From Gorsachius magnificus (Eukaryota; Chordata; Aves; Pelecaniformes; Ardeidae), in contig CM067082.1 in NCBI GenBank assembly GCA_034008185.1, positions 55,015,586-55,079,585 on the forward strand: DNA of 64,000 bases. Direction: 5' to 3'. Position 1 is the first letter of the stretch. Every line of letters begins with the position of its first letter. A program made the translations under genes and the position numbers. Shown piece after piece: positions 37,893 through 49,822 of the stretch. Below the pieces are notes generated by a model. It was given only the letters and a program-made list of their open reading frames with translations, was not told where the DNA came from and did no database searches.

Positions 37893-40800
37893 TCCTCCCC
37901 TCTTGGGCTGGCTCTCTCATATGTATCACCAGACGGGCGCAGCACATCGTTTATGCAGGGAAATACTTCTCAGGGGGCTGGGTGTGGATTTATGCTGCAT
38001 AGGCAGGTTTTCACATGAAGCTGGATTTTTCCTCTTCCAGAAGGAGAGGTGGGGTACGTGACATAAAATGTTTGTGTCAGAAAGTTGAAAGCCAGTTTGT
38101 CACCCAGTGTTTTTCAAGCAGTGGGAATCCATTGGTCTGGGGAGCGTTATGTGACTTTTATCTCATTGCATCCACATAAACTAAATGTGCAAAGTAATTA
38201 CTTTCTCCCAGGACAAGTGTTGCCTGCTTTTTCAGTACAGGCTCCAAAAAGTGGCTGTAAAAGCTTTCTCAAAGAGTGAAAAATCCGCCAGATTAAGGAA
38301 ACAGGTGGGATACTTCTGATTTGTCAGGCCGGTCAGCATCACCCATGGAAGCTGGGGCATGAAGCTGGGTGACAGCAAACAGATCAGCAGACCCAGTTGC
38401 ACAGAGCTCATCTGCATTGCATCTGGCCTTTCTACACCCTTCAAGAGAAAGAAAAAAAAAAAAGATAAGTGAAGCAGGAATTAAAATGTATCCAGCAGTT
38501 GACATATTTTGACAAATTCTCTGTCAATTTGTTTTCTGTACAAGTTAGGTATGGTGGGGTTTTTTTCAACAGCTTGATGAAACACAGTTACTTAAAGCCA
38601 CTTGTCCCCAGGCCTTCCCCTTAAGAGAAAGCTTTCTGAAATGCCTCTCAGGGTCACTGTGGGAAATTGCTCTTCAACAGAGGCTTGTGAGGATTTCCGT
38701 GCTAGAGCAGCCATAGCAGGAACTTCCTACAACCTCTTGTTCATATAAATACTAGATGATTTCCAGACAAACTCTTCCAACTTCAACTATTCTGAGATTT
38801 TTGTGAAATAGCTTCTACTCTCCTAACTGGCTGTCCCCTTCCCATCGCTTTATTCTGCTGTTTCTGGGAGGTGTCACCTATTCTCTGTCCCTACTAAAGT
38901 TTGTGGGACTGGAATTACTCAGCGCTGTCATTTCCCAGACTGAGTCCAAAAAATCTACAAGCACTTCTACAATCCAAGCGCTTCTTAGAGAGTTATTTCC
39001 CAGAAATGGTGTTGAAAACATTGGTCCTTTCAACATCCCCCATACAGCCACAGCAATGACCCTTCTCAATTGGGCTGCCCGAAAATACCTGCGGAGCACA
39101 GCTGATGTGTCTCTACCCAGCCCAAAGAGACTCACTGCGGGGGCTGCACCCTGACACCTCACCAGGGAAGGGCAAAGCAAAGTGGAAAGGTCGAAACACC
39201 AAAACTGAGTTTCAAAATAAAGCGTGCTGGCCCAGCTTTATATTTATTAAGCAGTAAATAACCCATCTCAGCCTTGCTTATGCTTACTACAGAATGATCA
39301 GCAAAGATTTATTCTTTCTTTTAAACACATAGTAAAATGGCCTTGGTATTTATATAATCAGTAACCCATAAAACCTTAAGGGGAATTTTTATCCCAGAGA
39401 CTCATTTCTGTCCCCACCTATTTAATAGTAAAACTATGATCAGGCTTGGAACACATGGGATTATGAAAAAAAAAAAATTACTTATTTTTAACCAGACACA
39501 GTCTTTTAAAATATTTGGAGAAGGAAAGACTGGAACCCTTTGAAGTGACTTTCAGTTAAGCTTTTAAATGAATTAGAATGTTATTTCTGTGTAACAGCTA
39601 GACCATAAATTTGATGTCTAATTAAATACTGGGTGAAAACTTCACATCACATGTCACTGCTTGCAAATTTATCCACTGTGAAATTCGACCAAAGTTACTT
39701 GGAGAGATGCTCTTTTCTCCTTCTCCATGGGCACTGCATCTTCCCTCTGGGAAAACAAAGGAAAGCTGAAGGACTTGCCATTGTGTTGTTATACGAAAAT
39801 AATACCAATTTAATTACTGTTATCACATAAGTCACAGATTTCTTTTGTAGTTCTGGTCAAGATTTCACTGCAATTTCTCTGTTACAGTCCTCTGAAGCCT
39901 GTCTCTGGCCTCCATAAGGAAGCCGCCTGTGCCTGGTGCCACATTAGTCCTCAAAGGGTTAATGAAATAAATTTTTACTGGACCGTTTTCAGTCATATCA
40001 TACTTTCAGACAAATAGAAGCAGCTTTCACTAGTTCATCACAAAAGTTCAGGAGCAGATAATGTGAAGTCCTACTGGCAGCACTACGGGGCAATGCATTT
40101 TTAATCATCACAGAGCGTAACAGGTATAACTATTTCTCTGAACATTAGGCCTGAATAGCTCTTTTGTCTCTGTCTCTTATTACCCTTTATTCCTCCATCT
40201 CTATGAACATCTATTCTATTTCTTCAGCTAATTTAAATGAAAATCCTGCTATATTTCTGGCTGCAAAAATAACCCTACCCTTTTCCTTTTGTTCTCTCCT
40301 CTGTCATCCCCCATGACATCAGTTCAAAATAAAAAGTTGTTGTATACTTGAACCTTTCTTCCAAGGTAACCCTTAAGGACTCCCAGCATTTAGTGATGAC
40401 CAGTTACATGAATAAGGTTAACAGTTTACTGGGACAAAAAGAACATAAATTCCTTTCAGTCTACATAATTTGGTGATAGTAGTCGTCCAAGAATCACCCA
40501 AGGCTGGCGTCTGAGCTGCTCAGTTAAAGAAATGTGTCTCTCTGCTATCAGCCAAACAGTTGTGTGCTTTTTCCCAGGGCCATCATGTCAAAGGCTTGTG
40601 ACTGTCTGGTCAGCAACGTGAGTGCAGAGTCAGCAGGAGCACAGCGAGGGAGGGGGGGGACACACACACAATATAATCCCTGACCCCGTCTCTTGTATCT
40701 CCCTTACTCGGCAGGAAATCACCATCTTAGCATGGCATTGCAGAATGACCTGACCTGAAACCCCAGCCTGCAGCCTTCAGCAAAGGTAACTTGGTGATAT

Positions 40801-43800
40801 ATTGCTAAGAAACACACGGAAGCGCTGGTAGCGCACATTATTTCCCCCATGCTGAGCAATACCCAAATGCACTATGGACTCCACCCCGTGTTTCTCTCTG
40901 AAGCATTCATGCCACCCCAAGCCTGCAGGGTCTGGGACACCAAAAATACAGTCATGGGTTTATGCTGCTGAATACTACGCTGTCTAGGTCTTCTGCCTTG
41001 ACCATTCAGAAGGGCTCTGCATAACATTTCACAATTTTTAACCTAAATCTTCTCATGAATCTGTGATTTAGAATTCCCCACCTTAACCACGTACAGAGGT
41101 TTTCAGCAATCATTGTCCTTCATTCTTGAAGCCAAGGAAGAAAACTGTGCTCTTGTTGTTTTGACCTGAAAGCAGTAGAGCACAGATGGTTGTTAATATT
41201 TAACTGTACTCAAATCTTTTTTTTTCATGGGTAATATTTACCCATACTATGGGAGGGTGAGAGATGCCTGAGACAATCAGGACTTGGAAACCATCATGTA
41301 TTTTTGTGTTTAAACAACTCAGCTGGAACCAGAAGTCTTCTCAGTCCCTACCATGCAATATAGCATAACATTTGAAATTGGAAGTGTGTAGTAGACACTG
41401 GTCTGGCTATGTAAGTGCCTACAAACAGAGCCGTTTCTTGGAGATGCTGTAGGCAATCATTGTCTCCAGAAAAACCTCAGCTGGAGCCTGTCCATGCTTA
41501 GACCATGCATACAGCTCCCCCCTGCCCCCTCCCCCCCAAAAAAAAACGCTACATGGGGTTGTGCCTGATGGCAACTACTGCAGTCTAAATCCTGCCACTC
41601 TTAATCACAAGCATTCCCCCCCCTTTTTTTAATTTTAATATGAGCATAAATGAAGATTTTAAAAATGATGACTGATTCTGAGTGTTTGATTTGCCATCTC
41701 TCCAAGGCAGTCATTTTCAAAGGATTCCTGGCCAAAATTTTGTGACTCTCAGACCATATTAAGCTGTCACAAGTTAGACAAAATACAGGCTCTCAAAATG
41801 CCCATTGATAAAAGGCATTACTTGCAGAGCCATAAGTGAGATGAAGAAATTCTATTACCAGAAAACATTAGGTAGTTGCATTAAAATAAATGTTCAAGTT
41901 AAGGCTTTTGTAAATACATGGCTAGAGAGCTTTCAGGTCAACAGAAATGGGAAGAAGTCTGCTGAGCGTCTTGTCTGTTTTCATACAGGTTTGACAAAGA
42001 TCTAGCGATCGAAGAGAAATTAAGCTCTTGCAAAGTCTGTGAAAATAGCTGGCTGCATAGACCATTCAGGGCAAGTCTGCAGCAGGATCTCGTACATTAC
42101 CAGACACTGGAGAATCCACTTAAGTGAGATTTTTCCAGATGCCATCGTTCAAGGAAAGTAGGTTTTTTTATACATCAGCCATAAGACTACAACTCTGAAG
42201 CTGGTTCCCATTAACACTGCACTTTCAGAACAATTTTTACTTTCTGGTTTTACAGTATCTCATTACTCCAGAATTTTTCCCTCCAACAATAAGCCCTTAA
42301 ATAACTTCTGAGAAGTCCTTCTGCGGCTTGTGTTTTGGGGGATGTTATTTCACTTTTCAGGGTAATGTAGTGACTTTGTTGGCACCCTGTGAAAGTCACA
42401 GAAATGCAGGTTCCAGGTCTTCAAAATGTGCTACATAGATGAAATGACTGCTCAAATGTCTCTCCTGTCATTTCTGGAGGGATTTGTCTTCCACTAGATA
42501 TAGTGCAAGTACATCGATCTGTTTATTGACTACACTCCTGCCAACTTTGTGCCTAAGGGCAATTCTTTCCCATCATGATATTTACCACTCACTTGGGCAC
42601 GTAATTCTCACTAACCACAGGGCAGTCTCTTCCATCCTCATCACGGAAGGCCCTCTCCCCTCTTCCCACATACTAAGAGTATGGTAAGACCAATCCAGCT
42701 TCTTGGGTTTCCAAGAAGAAGAAAAAAACCTCTCCCCCTCATCCTTGGTGTGAGTCATAGATCAGGATTAGAAAGAGGATCATTCAGGAGAGTTAGCTCA
42801 GTGGTGTCAAAATCTTCTGAATGTTTTAATGTTCTGTTTGGAAAACATTTTCTGCTGAAAGATTTATGATCTTTTATCTACAGAAGACATTAAAAATAAA
42901 TGTTCAGGATTATGATAAATATGCAAAAGGAAAATAATGATTTGAAGTATCCTGTGATATTTCAGAATGCAATGGCAAGAAGCGGAAAAGGTGCGTTGAT
43001 GTGGAAAATTCTTAATTAACATTTGAGTAGGTATTCTCTGCCTGCCCCCTCCGCAGCTCACTGTGCAAGACTCTAATATCCTCGTGTATTCTCTATAAAT
43101 CCTCAGTTCTGTGTCAAGGAGTGGCATGTATGATCAACAGTTTCTCATTATAAATTGTGATGGGCACTATTGATCTACCTTCCAACGGGATACTTACCTC
43201 TGACTTGAAACAAATATTAATTAAGCTATTAGTCTTTGGTAAAAACAGCAAGTGGCTTCTCAGTCTCAGTAACTGAGCACAGTAATTGTCATCAGGATCC
43301 CTAAATGTCAAATTCATTATTTCCCTTCCAGACCAGTTGCCCTAAAAGGCAATAGAATATAGTTCCCAAGCATCAAAATTATTTCATTTTATATTAAGAG
43401 AACTTGCAAGCATCTTCTCTGTTTGTCAAGTGGTGCAGCAGTTCTTCTATTTCAACAGTGATGAAAAGGTGCACTAACATCACTGAAAATCTGTATTTCC
43501 CCCACTGGCTTTCTATGCTAGCAAGGATCCAACTCATTTCTGATCTAAGATGACAACAGTAGATGAAGGACAAAAGTGAGGGATATTCCTGCAGGGCTGA
43601 AGAGCACACACTATCTCATTCTGTTGCTATTTCTTTTTTTCCTGTGTAAAATAAATGAACCCTTGGCTGGTGATCAGGATTGCTACCTGTTGCTAGCTTC
43701 TGTTAAAAAGCCTTTTACTATCTCTCTTCCATCTTTGCAGCCCACACTAAGGTTTCCATAAGAGACAATTACAGGTCCCAGAAATGTAACCGAGGGCGTG

Positions 43801-45997
43801 GGGAACACCCTGGGGCTGTCAGAGCAGGCTGGCAAAGATGGGCAGCAGATATGTGGGAGGCTGGACGGCATCTGTCAAAGAGGCAGGAGACAACTATACC
43901 AACTCCTCTCCTTTCTGGGCCAGTTAAATGCTCCTTGCAGGAATCAGAGACAATTGCTGTTATAAATACCTTCACCTGTGAGGGTGGCTGAAGTGCTCTG
44001 AAAAAAAAAAGAAATACCCTCAGAAAGAAAGGTACTAAAGGCACTCAAAGAATCACAGGAGATATTCCTCTTCTTCCTAGACAGTCAAATTTTGAATTGA
44101 ATTATCATGTAAACTGAGGAGAAGCTAAACTAAAGGATGAGTAACTAGTGGAAACCCAGTAGTCCTATGCTGTTTCTTTGTAATACCTAACAATGAAATT
44201 GGGATGTATCATTCAAACCTATTGGCATGCCCTTCTAAAATCACATTGTTTCATCTTTGTATGAATTTCACTCTTGTATTTTGCTTCCCTTTTTTAAGAG
44301 GGGCAAATGGTGGATTTGCACTAGCATTCAGATGGGACCTCAAGAAATGGGCTTATTACTACTGTTGCAGCAAGGTGGAAAACTCCATTTAACCACAGAC
44401 TAAGAGCATCATTGTTTTGCTTTCTTAGGCAAATTGCTCAGAGAACAGTGAAGCGAAGGAATTCACATCTGGTTGCATGCATCTTTTTCCCAAAGGACAT
44501 CCCATCCCTTATCCTGCCTCCCTTGGGAGTTCCTCAGATGTAGGCATGGCCACGTGAGTGGGCCTGACTGTGGTACTGTGCTTTTGCCATCCTACCCTAC
44601 TGCTCCATCAATTTTCCTGTCTCTGATGAGCCAAGTGAAAGATTTTCAGAAGAAAGATGCCTGAGGAAGGAAGAGCTGCAGCACCCCCAGGAAACCCAGG
44701 CTCAAGCCTTTGGTAGGTATTAGGAGGGTACGCAGAAGGATCTCCAATCCCATACCTTACCTGCTTCTGCAGGAGTCTGGGAATACAGTTTTTAATTTGG
44801 AGGACAGACACAGGCTGCAGGTCAGAGACTAGACAACCTCTGCTCTGCTCAGTGTGTTGGCAGAAGGATTCTGTAATTCAGAAGAGTCAGGATATACTGA
44901 ACTGAGACCTACACCAACAGGGAAGCCAGAGCATCCAAAATGCTTCCTTTCTTCTATGTCCGGCACCCTCTCCTGACCGGTGTGCACAACCGCAGGATGA
45001 GGAGCAGAAAACTCCTGCTTACAATGTTCATGAGAGAGGCAAGTTCTCTGCTCCAAACCCTATGTGTAGGATTTTCATCTGATTTGAATCAGGAAACCTT
45101 CCTGACCAGCCAGAAAAGCTGGTGCTGGCATGGGCTTGGCTGTCACAGTGCCCCTTTGGTGCTGAGCCATGCCACCCACAGCCCCTCGGTCCCACCTGCA
45201 TTGGGTCTACGCATGTGAAACCGCCAGCTGCCCTACTAACTCTTCCCTACTCAGGTACCAGATAGGAAGAGATAGGTAAAAGTATCAAGTGGAGACCTTT
45301 TCAGAAATAATATTAATTTGCTTGTGACTCCTGCCTAACCAGTAACAAATGGGGAGAGACAGATTGCCTCGTAAGCACGGTTGCTTATGGGCAGTTGTTC
45401 TGTGTCAAATATAGGGTTTCTCTTTTTGGAGGAAGCTCTAAAATACCACTTGCTCTGAATTAGCTGAAGCGCAATAAAGGAATAAAAAATTTGGTGGAGT
45501 GCCATTTTCTTTGCAGTGCCCAGAATAATATGTTCGTTCAAGGAGAAAAATAGACAGAGCTCATCTGCATTGCTGATTCCGAGGGGCGGCTTGTTCACCT
45601 CTCGCGGGCTGAAGAGAACCTTGGGGCAGTGCTGCTTGCACAGAGGCTGCCTTATCCTGCTGCCAAAAAGCGGGAAGCCCTCGGTTACCGCACAAGTGTT
45701 TGAGGATACTCAGGCAGCTTTACTGATCTAAAATGTTCAGAGCTTGCGAGACCCCAGATTATGCTGTAAAAACACACACAGTGAGGGTGAGTGGAGGAAA
45801 ACTAAAACTTCACATGTTCAAAGCTGAGGGGGAAGCGTTCACAACACAGTTTAACTTTAGGGATCTATTTAAGGACCAGTTAATGTGGGTATTGTGCTCA
45901 GAGAAGCTATACCACTTTCGAAACCTCAACTATTGCATCATAGAGCCTCAAAAATCATTCAAATATTGAGAAAATAGTTTAAATATTTGGGCTGAAC
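37893..45997. other. Unique intergenic DNA
   Basis: Eight kilobases with no recognised transposon. Small C-rich and A-rich runs occur at 41518-41550 and 41618-41632, and a G8 plus (AC)n patch at 40648-40670. Short frames such as 38878-39180 (minus) have no recognisable product. Confidence 0.5.
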
Positions 45998-46070
45998 AAT
46001 ACTGAAGGGAAATTACACATAAGCCACCAGCAATACCTGAGTTGTCAGATCAAGAAAGTGCTTGGGGTAG
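45998..46070 (+). repeat. Left copy of direct repeat flanking the solo LTR
   Basis: A 73-bp sequence that is repeated on the other side of the LTR. It opens with 'aatactgaaggga' and closes with a 33-bp block that is identical in both copies, ending 'gtgcttggggtag'. Only two bases (ct) separate it from the LTR boundary. The middle part differs from the right copy by substitutions and a gap of about 9 bases. Confidence 0.8.
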
Positions 46071-46072
46071 CT

Positions 46073-46588
46073 TGTGGTGTTTTAATCCCAGCCAGCAACT
46101 CAGCACCATGCAGCCGCTCACTCACTCCCCCCTTGTGGGATGGGGGAGAGAATTGGAAGGGTGAAAGTGAGAAGAAACCTGTAAGTTGAGATAAAGACAG
46201 TTTAATAAAACAGTAGAGAAAAAAAAAATAGAGTATACAAAACAAGTCATGCACAATGCCTGCTGACCGATGCCCTGTCTGTTCCTGAGCAGTGATCAGT
46301 CCCCTGCAGCCAGCTCCCCCCAGTTTATATGCTGAGCATGATGTCATATGGTCTGGAATAGCCCTTTGGCCAGTTGGGGTCAGCTGCCCTGGCTGTGCCC
46401 CCTCCCAGCCTCTTGTGTCCCTGGCAGAGCAGGGGAAGCTGAAAACGTCCTTGACTGGTGTAAGCCCTGCTTAGCAACAACTAAACCATCAGGGTGTTAC
46501 CAACGTTCTTCTCACACTAAATCCAAAACACAGCGCTATGCCGGCTACTAGGAAGAAAATCAACTCCATCCCAGCTGAAACCAGGGCA
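46073..46588 (-). mobile_element. Solo LTR, avian ERVL-type endogenous retrovirus
   Basis: A 516-bp solo LTR. On the minus strand it starts TGCCCTGGTTTCAGCTGGG and ends with ACACCACA. I recognise this as the abundant avian LTR family that begins TGTGCTGGTTTTGGCTGGGA. It is somewhat shorter than the family form as I remember it, mainly in the part nearer the 3' end. A TATAAA box is present on the minus strand at 46324-46329, with a CRE-like site (one base from consensus) about 10 bases upstream at 46339-46346. No internal retroviral sequence is attached, so this is the product of LTR-LTR recombination or a partial loss. The flanks do not show the expected 5-bp target duplication. Instead a much longer direct repeat brackets the element. 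Confidence 0.88.
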
Positions 46589-46670
46589 AATACTGAAGGG
46601 AGGGCTGCTGAAAATGACACAAGCCACCTGTGATGATTGAGTTGTCAGATCAAGAAAGTGCTTGGGGTAG
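46589..46670 (+). repeat. Right copy of direct repeat flanking the solo LTR
   Basis: An 82-bp copy of the left flank, starting at the first base after the LTR ('aatactgaaggga') and ending with the same 33-bp block. Downstream sequence then departs from what follows the left copy. The pair is far too long for a normal retroviral target-site duplication. Confidence 0.8.
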
Positions 46671-49627
46671 GAGCAGTGATTTGGGACCCTTGTTTGTAGC
46701 GCTGTTTTCATCCCGGGAAATGGTTCAGAAAATGTCAAGGCTGTGAGGGCAACTGGGGCTCGAGCACAGAGCTTCAGAGATCCCCAAGGTGGCTGAAGAA
46801 GAGCAGGAGCTCAATTAAAGATGCTCCAGTCAAGCATGCCAACTGAATCAGGTGCTGCCATTCCCCACTTCATGGGAACTTCCATCCTGCACCCCCGGTT
46901 CCTTCTGGGCTGGATCGGGGTGCAGCCTGCTCTGCAGCAGGCAGCAGCAACCTTTCACCATCCATTTAATTGGTGCACTATTTATCCCATTTTAAACAGC
47001 TCTAAAATAAACCAGACTGCAGTCACATTGAAAAAAAAAAATATAATATGGCTGTGTCTGAAACCTGACTACAATCCAATTTCTTTAAAGGTTGCTTCAT
47101 ACAGATATCACAAGAAACAGCTCTGCAGCAGCAGAGATTGATTCCACTTCCCCTCTTTTGCCAGGGAATAACCTTAGCAAAACTTTCAAATTGATGGTAA
47201 TTCACTAGTTTCAAAGGGCAGACGAAATAAATCTTTAGTAAAGAGGTTTTCCCCAAGAAGGAACTGCCAGTTTAAAGAGCTTAGAGCTCCAAATCGTCGG
47301 CCTGTGTGCTCTCTGTAATTTAATGCTGGAGGATCTTGGCTAACTTCATTAAGAGGATGACAGTGAAATTGAGATAAATCATCCCATGGTGGGGGAGGGA
47401 CCAATACAGAGAAAATTATAACCAGCAGGACAAATAGGTTATATTATCATACAGATAACTTACTTTCACATTAATATTAAAATGAGTTTCATTAAGACAA
47501 ACTATACATTTTACATCAGAGCCTGTGCTATTGTGAAATTAAACACACTGTATGATTCATGTAAATGTATCTGTAGTTGCTGGATCTTTCTTAGGTTTAG
47601 TTCTTGATTATTTTCAGCCCACTCATTATGAGTGAATTTTTTTCTTTTTTGTAGTAACTTCGCAGTCAAAAAATTGACTATTTTTTGATTTTTACATCTT
47701 CACCAACTGATATCTCAGAAATGTCTTTAGTCACTCTGTAATTCTAATAATCTCAGAGTTTTAACTTCTAGTGTTAGTTCATGGTAAGTTTGGAAAAATA
47801 TTTTTTATTCTATGAAAATATTCCCATCCTCTACTGTTTTTTAACAACCATGTTGAGCAAATACTTACTAAGAGTTCACACATGGCTCGCAGTGGCCAGA
47901 AGAAAACAATGTTAAGGAAGATAACCCCTCTGCACAGAGCTTTAGTTCTGTCTTGTAACTGCTGGTTGGTTTTTTTTTCCCTGCAAGGAATATCAACAAC
48001 TTGTATAAAGACTTTTCCTCCAGAAAGCTGAGTCACTGGTTTTATTAAACACATTCAGCATAAATTGTGCATTTCAATAACATTTTTTCTGCATTTTGAC
48101 AAAAAAAATGCACTGGGTAACACTCAGTTCTTCCTACTTATCAAGAATTTAAATTCAGAAACTTTATTTGAGGCCTTGTAATAGCAGCTTTTCAACACCA
48201 GGTCTCTGTAGCACCCTTCTCTTTTGCATCTATTCCTTTTCAGAGGCAGAGTGCTGGACGCTGAGGGAAAGGCTGCCCTGGCTCAGCCACTCCCTTATCT
48301 CATCATTGGGCCATTGGAGGTAGTGACATGGGAGGGGTAGGCGCGGGTTGTGACTCCAGTTTTGGCTGAGCCCTGCCCTTCTGCTCCCATCTTCTCACCT
48401 CTGCACTCGCTATGGACAAACACTGAGCGTCACATGGCAGTGCCCCATCAATCATTTCCAAGCACATCATGCGATGCCGTGTTTTATGTGGCAGCTGCCG
48501 GTCGCCCTGCACTTACAGACTACGGACACAACTTCAGCGAATGAAGGAGTTTAGTCGGTACAGCTAAGGAGGGCACTCACCATACTGAGTTCTGTAATAT
48601 TCCTTGTTCAGTTCTACCTCTGGACTCTGTGATTGTGAATATATTAATTTCCTGAAACAAAGTCCATATTTCAGGATAAAATACCGTAGTGGAAGACTGA
48701 ACGAAACCCAAGACCGTTGGCTGGAACAAGAAATCTCTTTTTAATAGTTTTATCCCATTTGCATTGGGTTAGAATACATTTCCTTAGTACAGGGCACAGG
48801 AAAATATTTCTCTTATAATTGATTGATTTAAAAGGGTTCTGCTCTACATCAGCAAAGGGGAACAATACCAACCTGTGGCGGCAGACAACCTGATTTTGAA
48901 ATAAGAGCACTAAACTTTAACAACCGCAATAACTGACCTGTCATGTCGTCTGCTTAAACAGTGACTTCTAAATTGCAGAGTGGAGAATCACTAGCTATGT
49001 CTGACAGATTCCTTGCTGATGGATGCTTTATATACAGCTAGGGCAGTCACAGGGGCTGTACATACACTTACCTGCTACCACCAACCATGACAGGTCTCCT
49101 GAATCTCTGGTGTGGGCATCTGTTGTGGCAGCCAAGGTCCTCCCTGGGCCATCAGCTGGGCTTTGCTTTCCCTGGGCAGGAGGAGGATGTGGCTGGTCCT
49201 CCCCTGGCTCATGCATGGGGGGAAAGGTCCTGTCTTCCTGCAAACACCAAGGGAAGAGCAGAAACCAAGCAAGCAAAGATGAGCTTTTGGATATTCTCCC
49301 AATCTCTAAGCATTTTCAGCTCCAATTTCCATAGGTGCCTAAGTACTTTTGTATTTAGTAACCCTCAATTGATTTCTTCTCCATGTTTGTTCTCCCCCTT
49401 AAATTCATTAAATCTTTTATCCTGCAGCCCAAGGAAACTTGTAGTATGCAGTAGGAGCTGAGCTCACACTGAGGCCTCTCATGGAGTGAGGTTAGCACAT
49501 GGGTCTCTTTAACAGTCTTCTGCCTGTTGGAATGTACCCCTTAGTCCAAGGACTGTCCCTTATTTCTTTCATTCCATATTTCGTCCACGTATCATACGAC
49601 TGAGGAGAGACTGAATCAATCGAATTT
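46671..49627. other. Unique AT-rich intergenic DNA
   Basis: No recognised repeat or exon. Part of it (47420-47770) is very AT-rich and repeat-free. The 124-codon frame at 49087-49461 lies in a locally GC-rich patch and has no domain. Confidence 0.5.
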
Positions 49628-49822
49628 CACAGGATCACAGAATAGCTGAGGTTGGAAAGGACCTCTGGAGGTCATCTGCTCCAACCCCCCTGCTCAAGCA
49701 GGGCCACCCAGAGCCAGTTGCCCAGGACTGTGTCGAGGCAGCTTTTGAAAATCTCCAAGGTGTGAGACTCCACAGCCTTCCTGAGCAACCTGTGCCAGTG
49801 CTCAGTCACCCTCACAATATAA
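49628..49822 (-). mobile_element. CR1 LINE 3' fragment
   Basis: A short 5'-truncated CR1 in reverse orientation. It begins with the complement of the CR1 3' tail ('ggatcacagaatagctgagg'), continues through 'gaggtcatctgctccaaccc' and ends after 'gctcagtcaccctcac'. It resembles the copy at 9.43 kb, so both probably belong to the same subfamily. No coding part remains. Confidence 0.92.
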
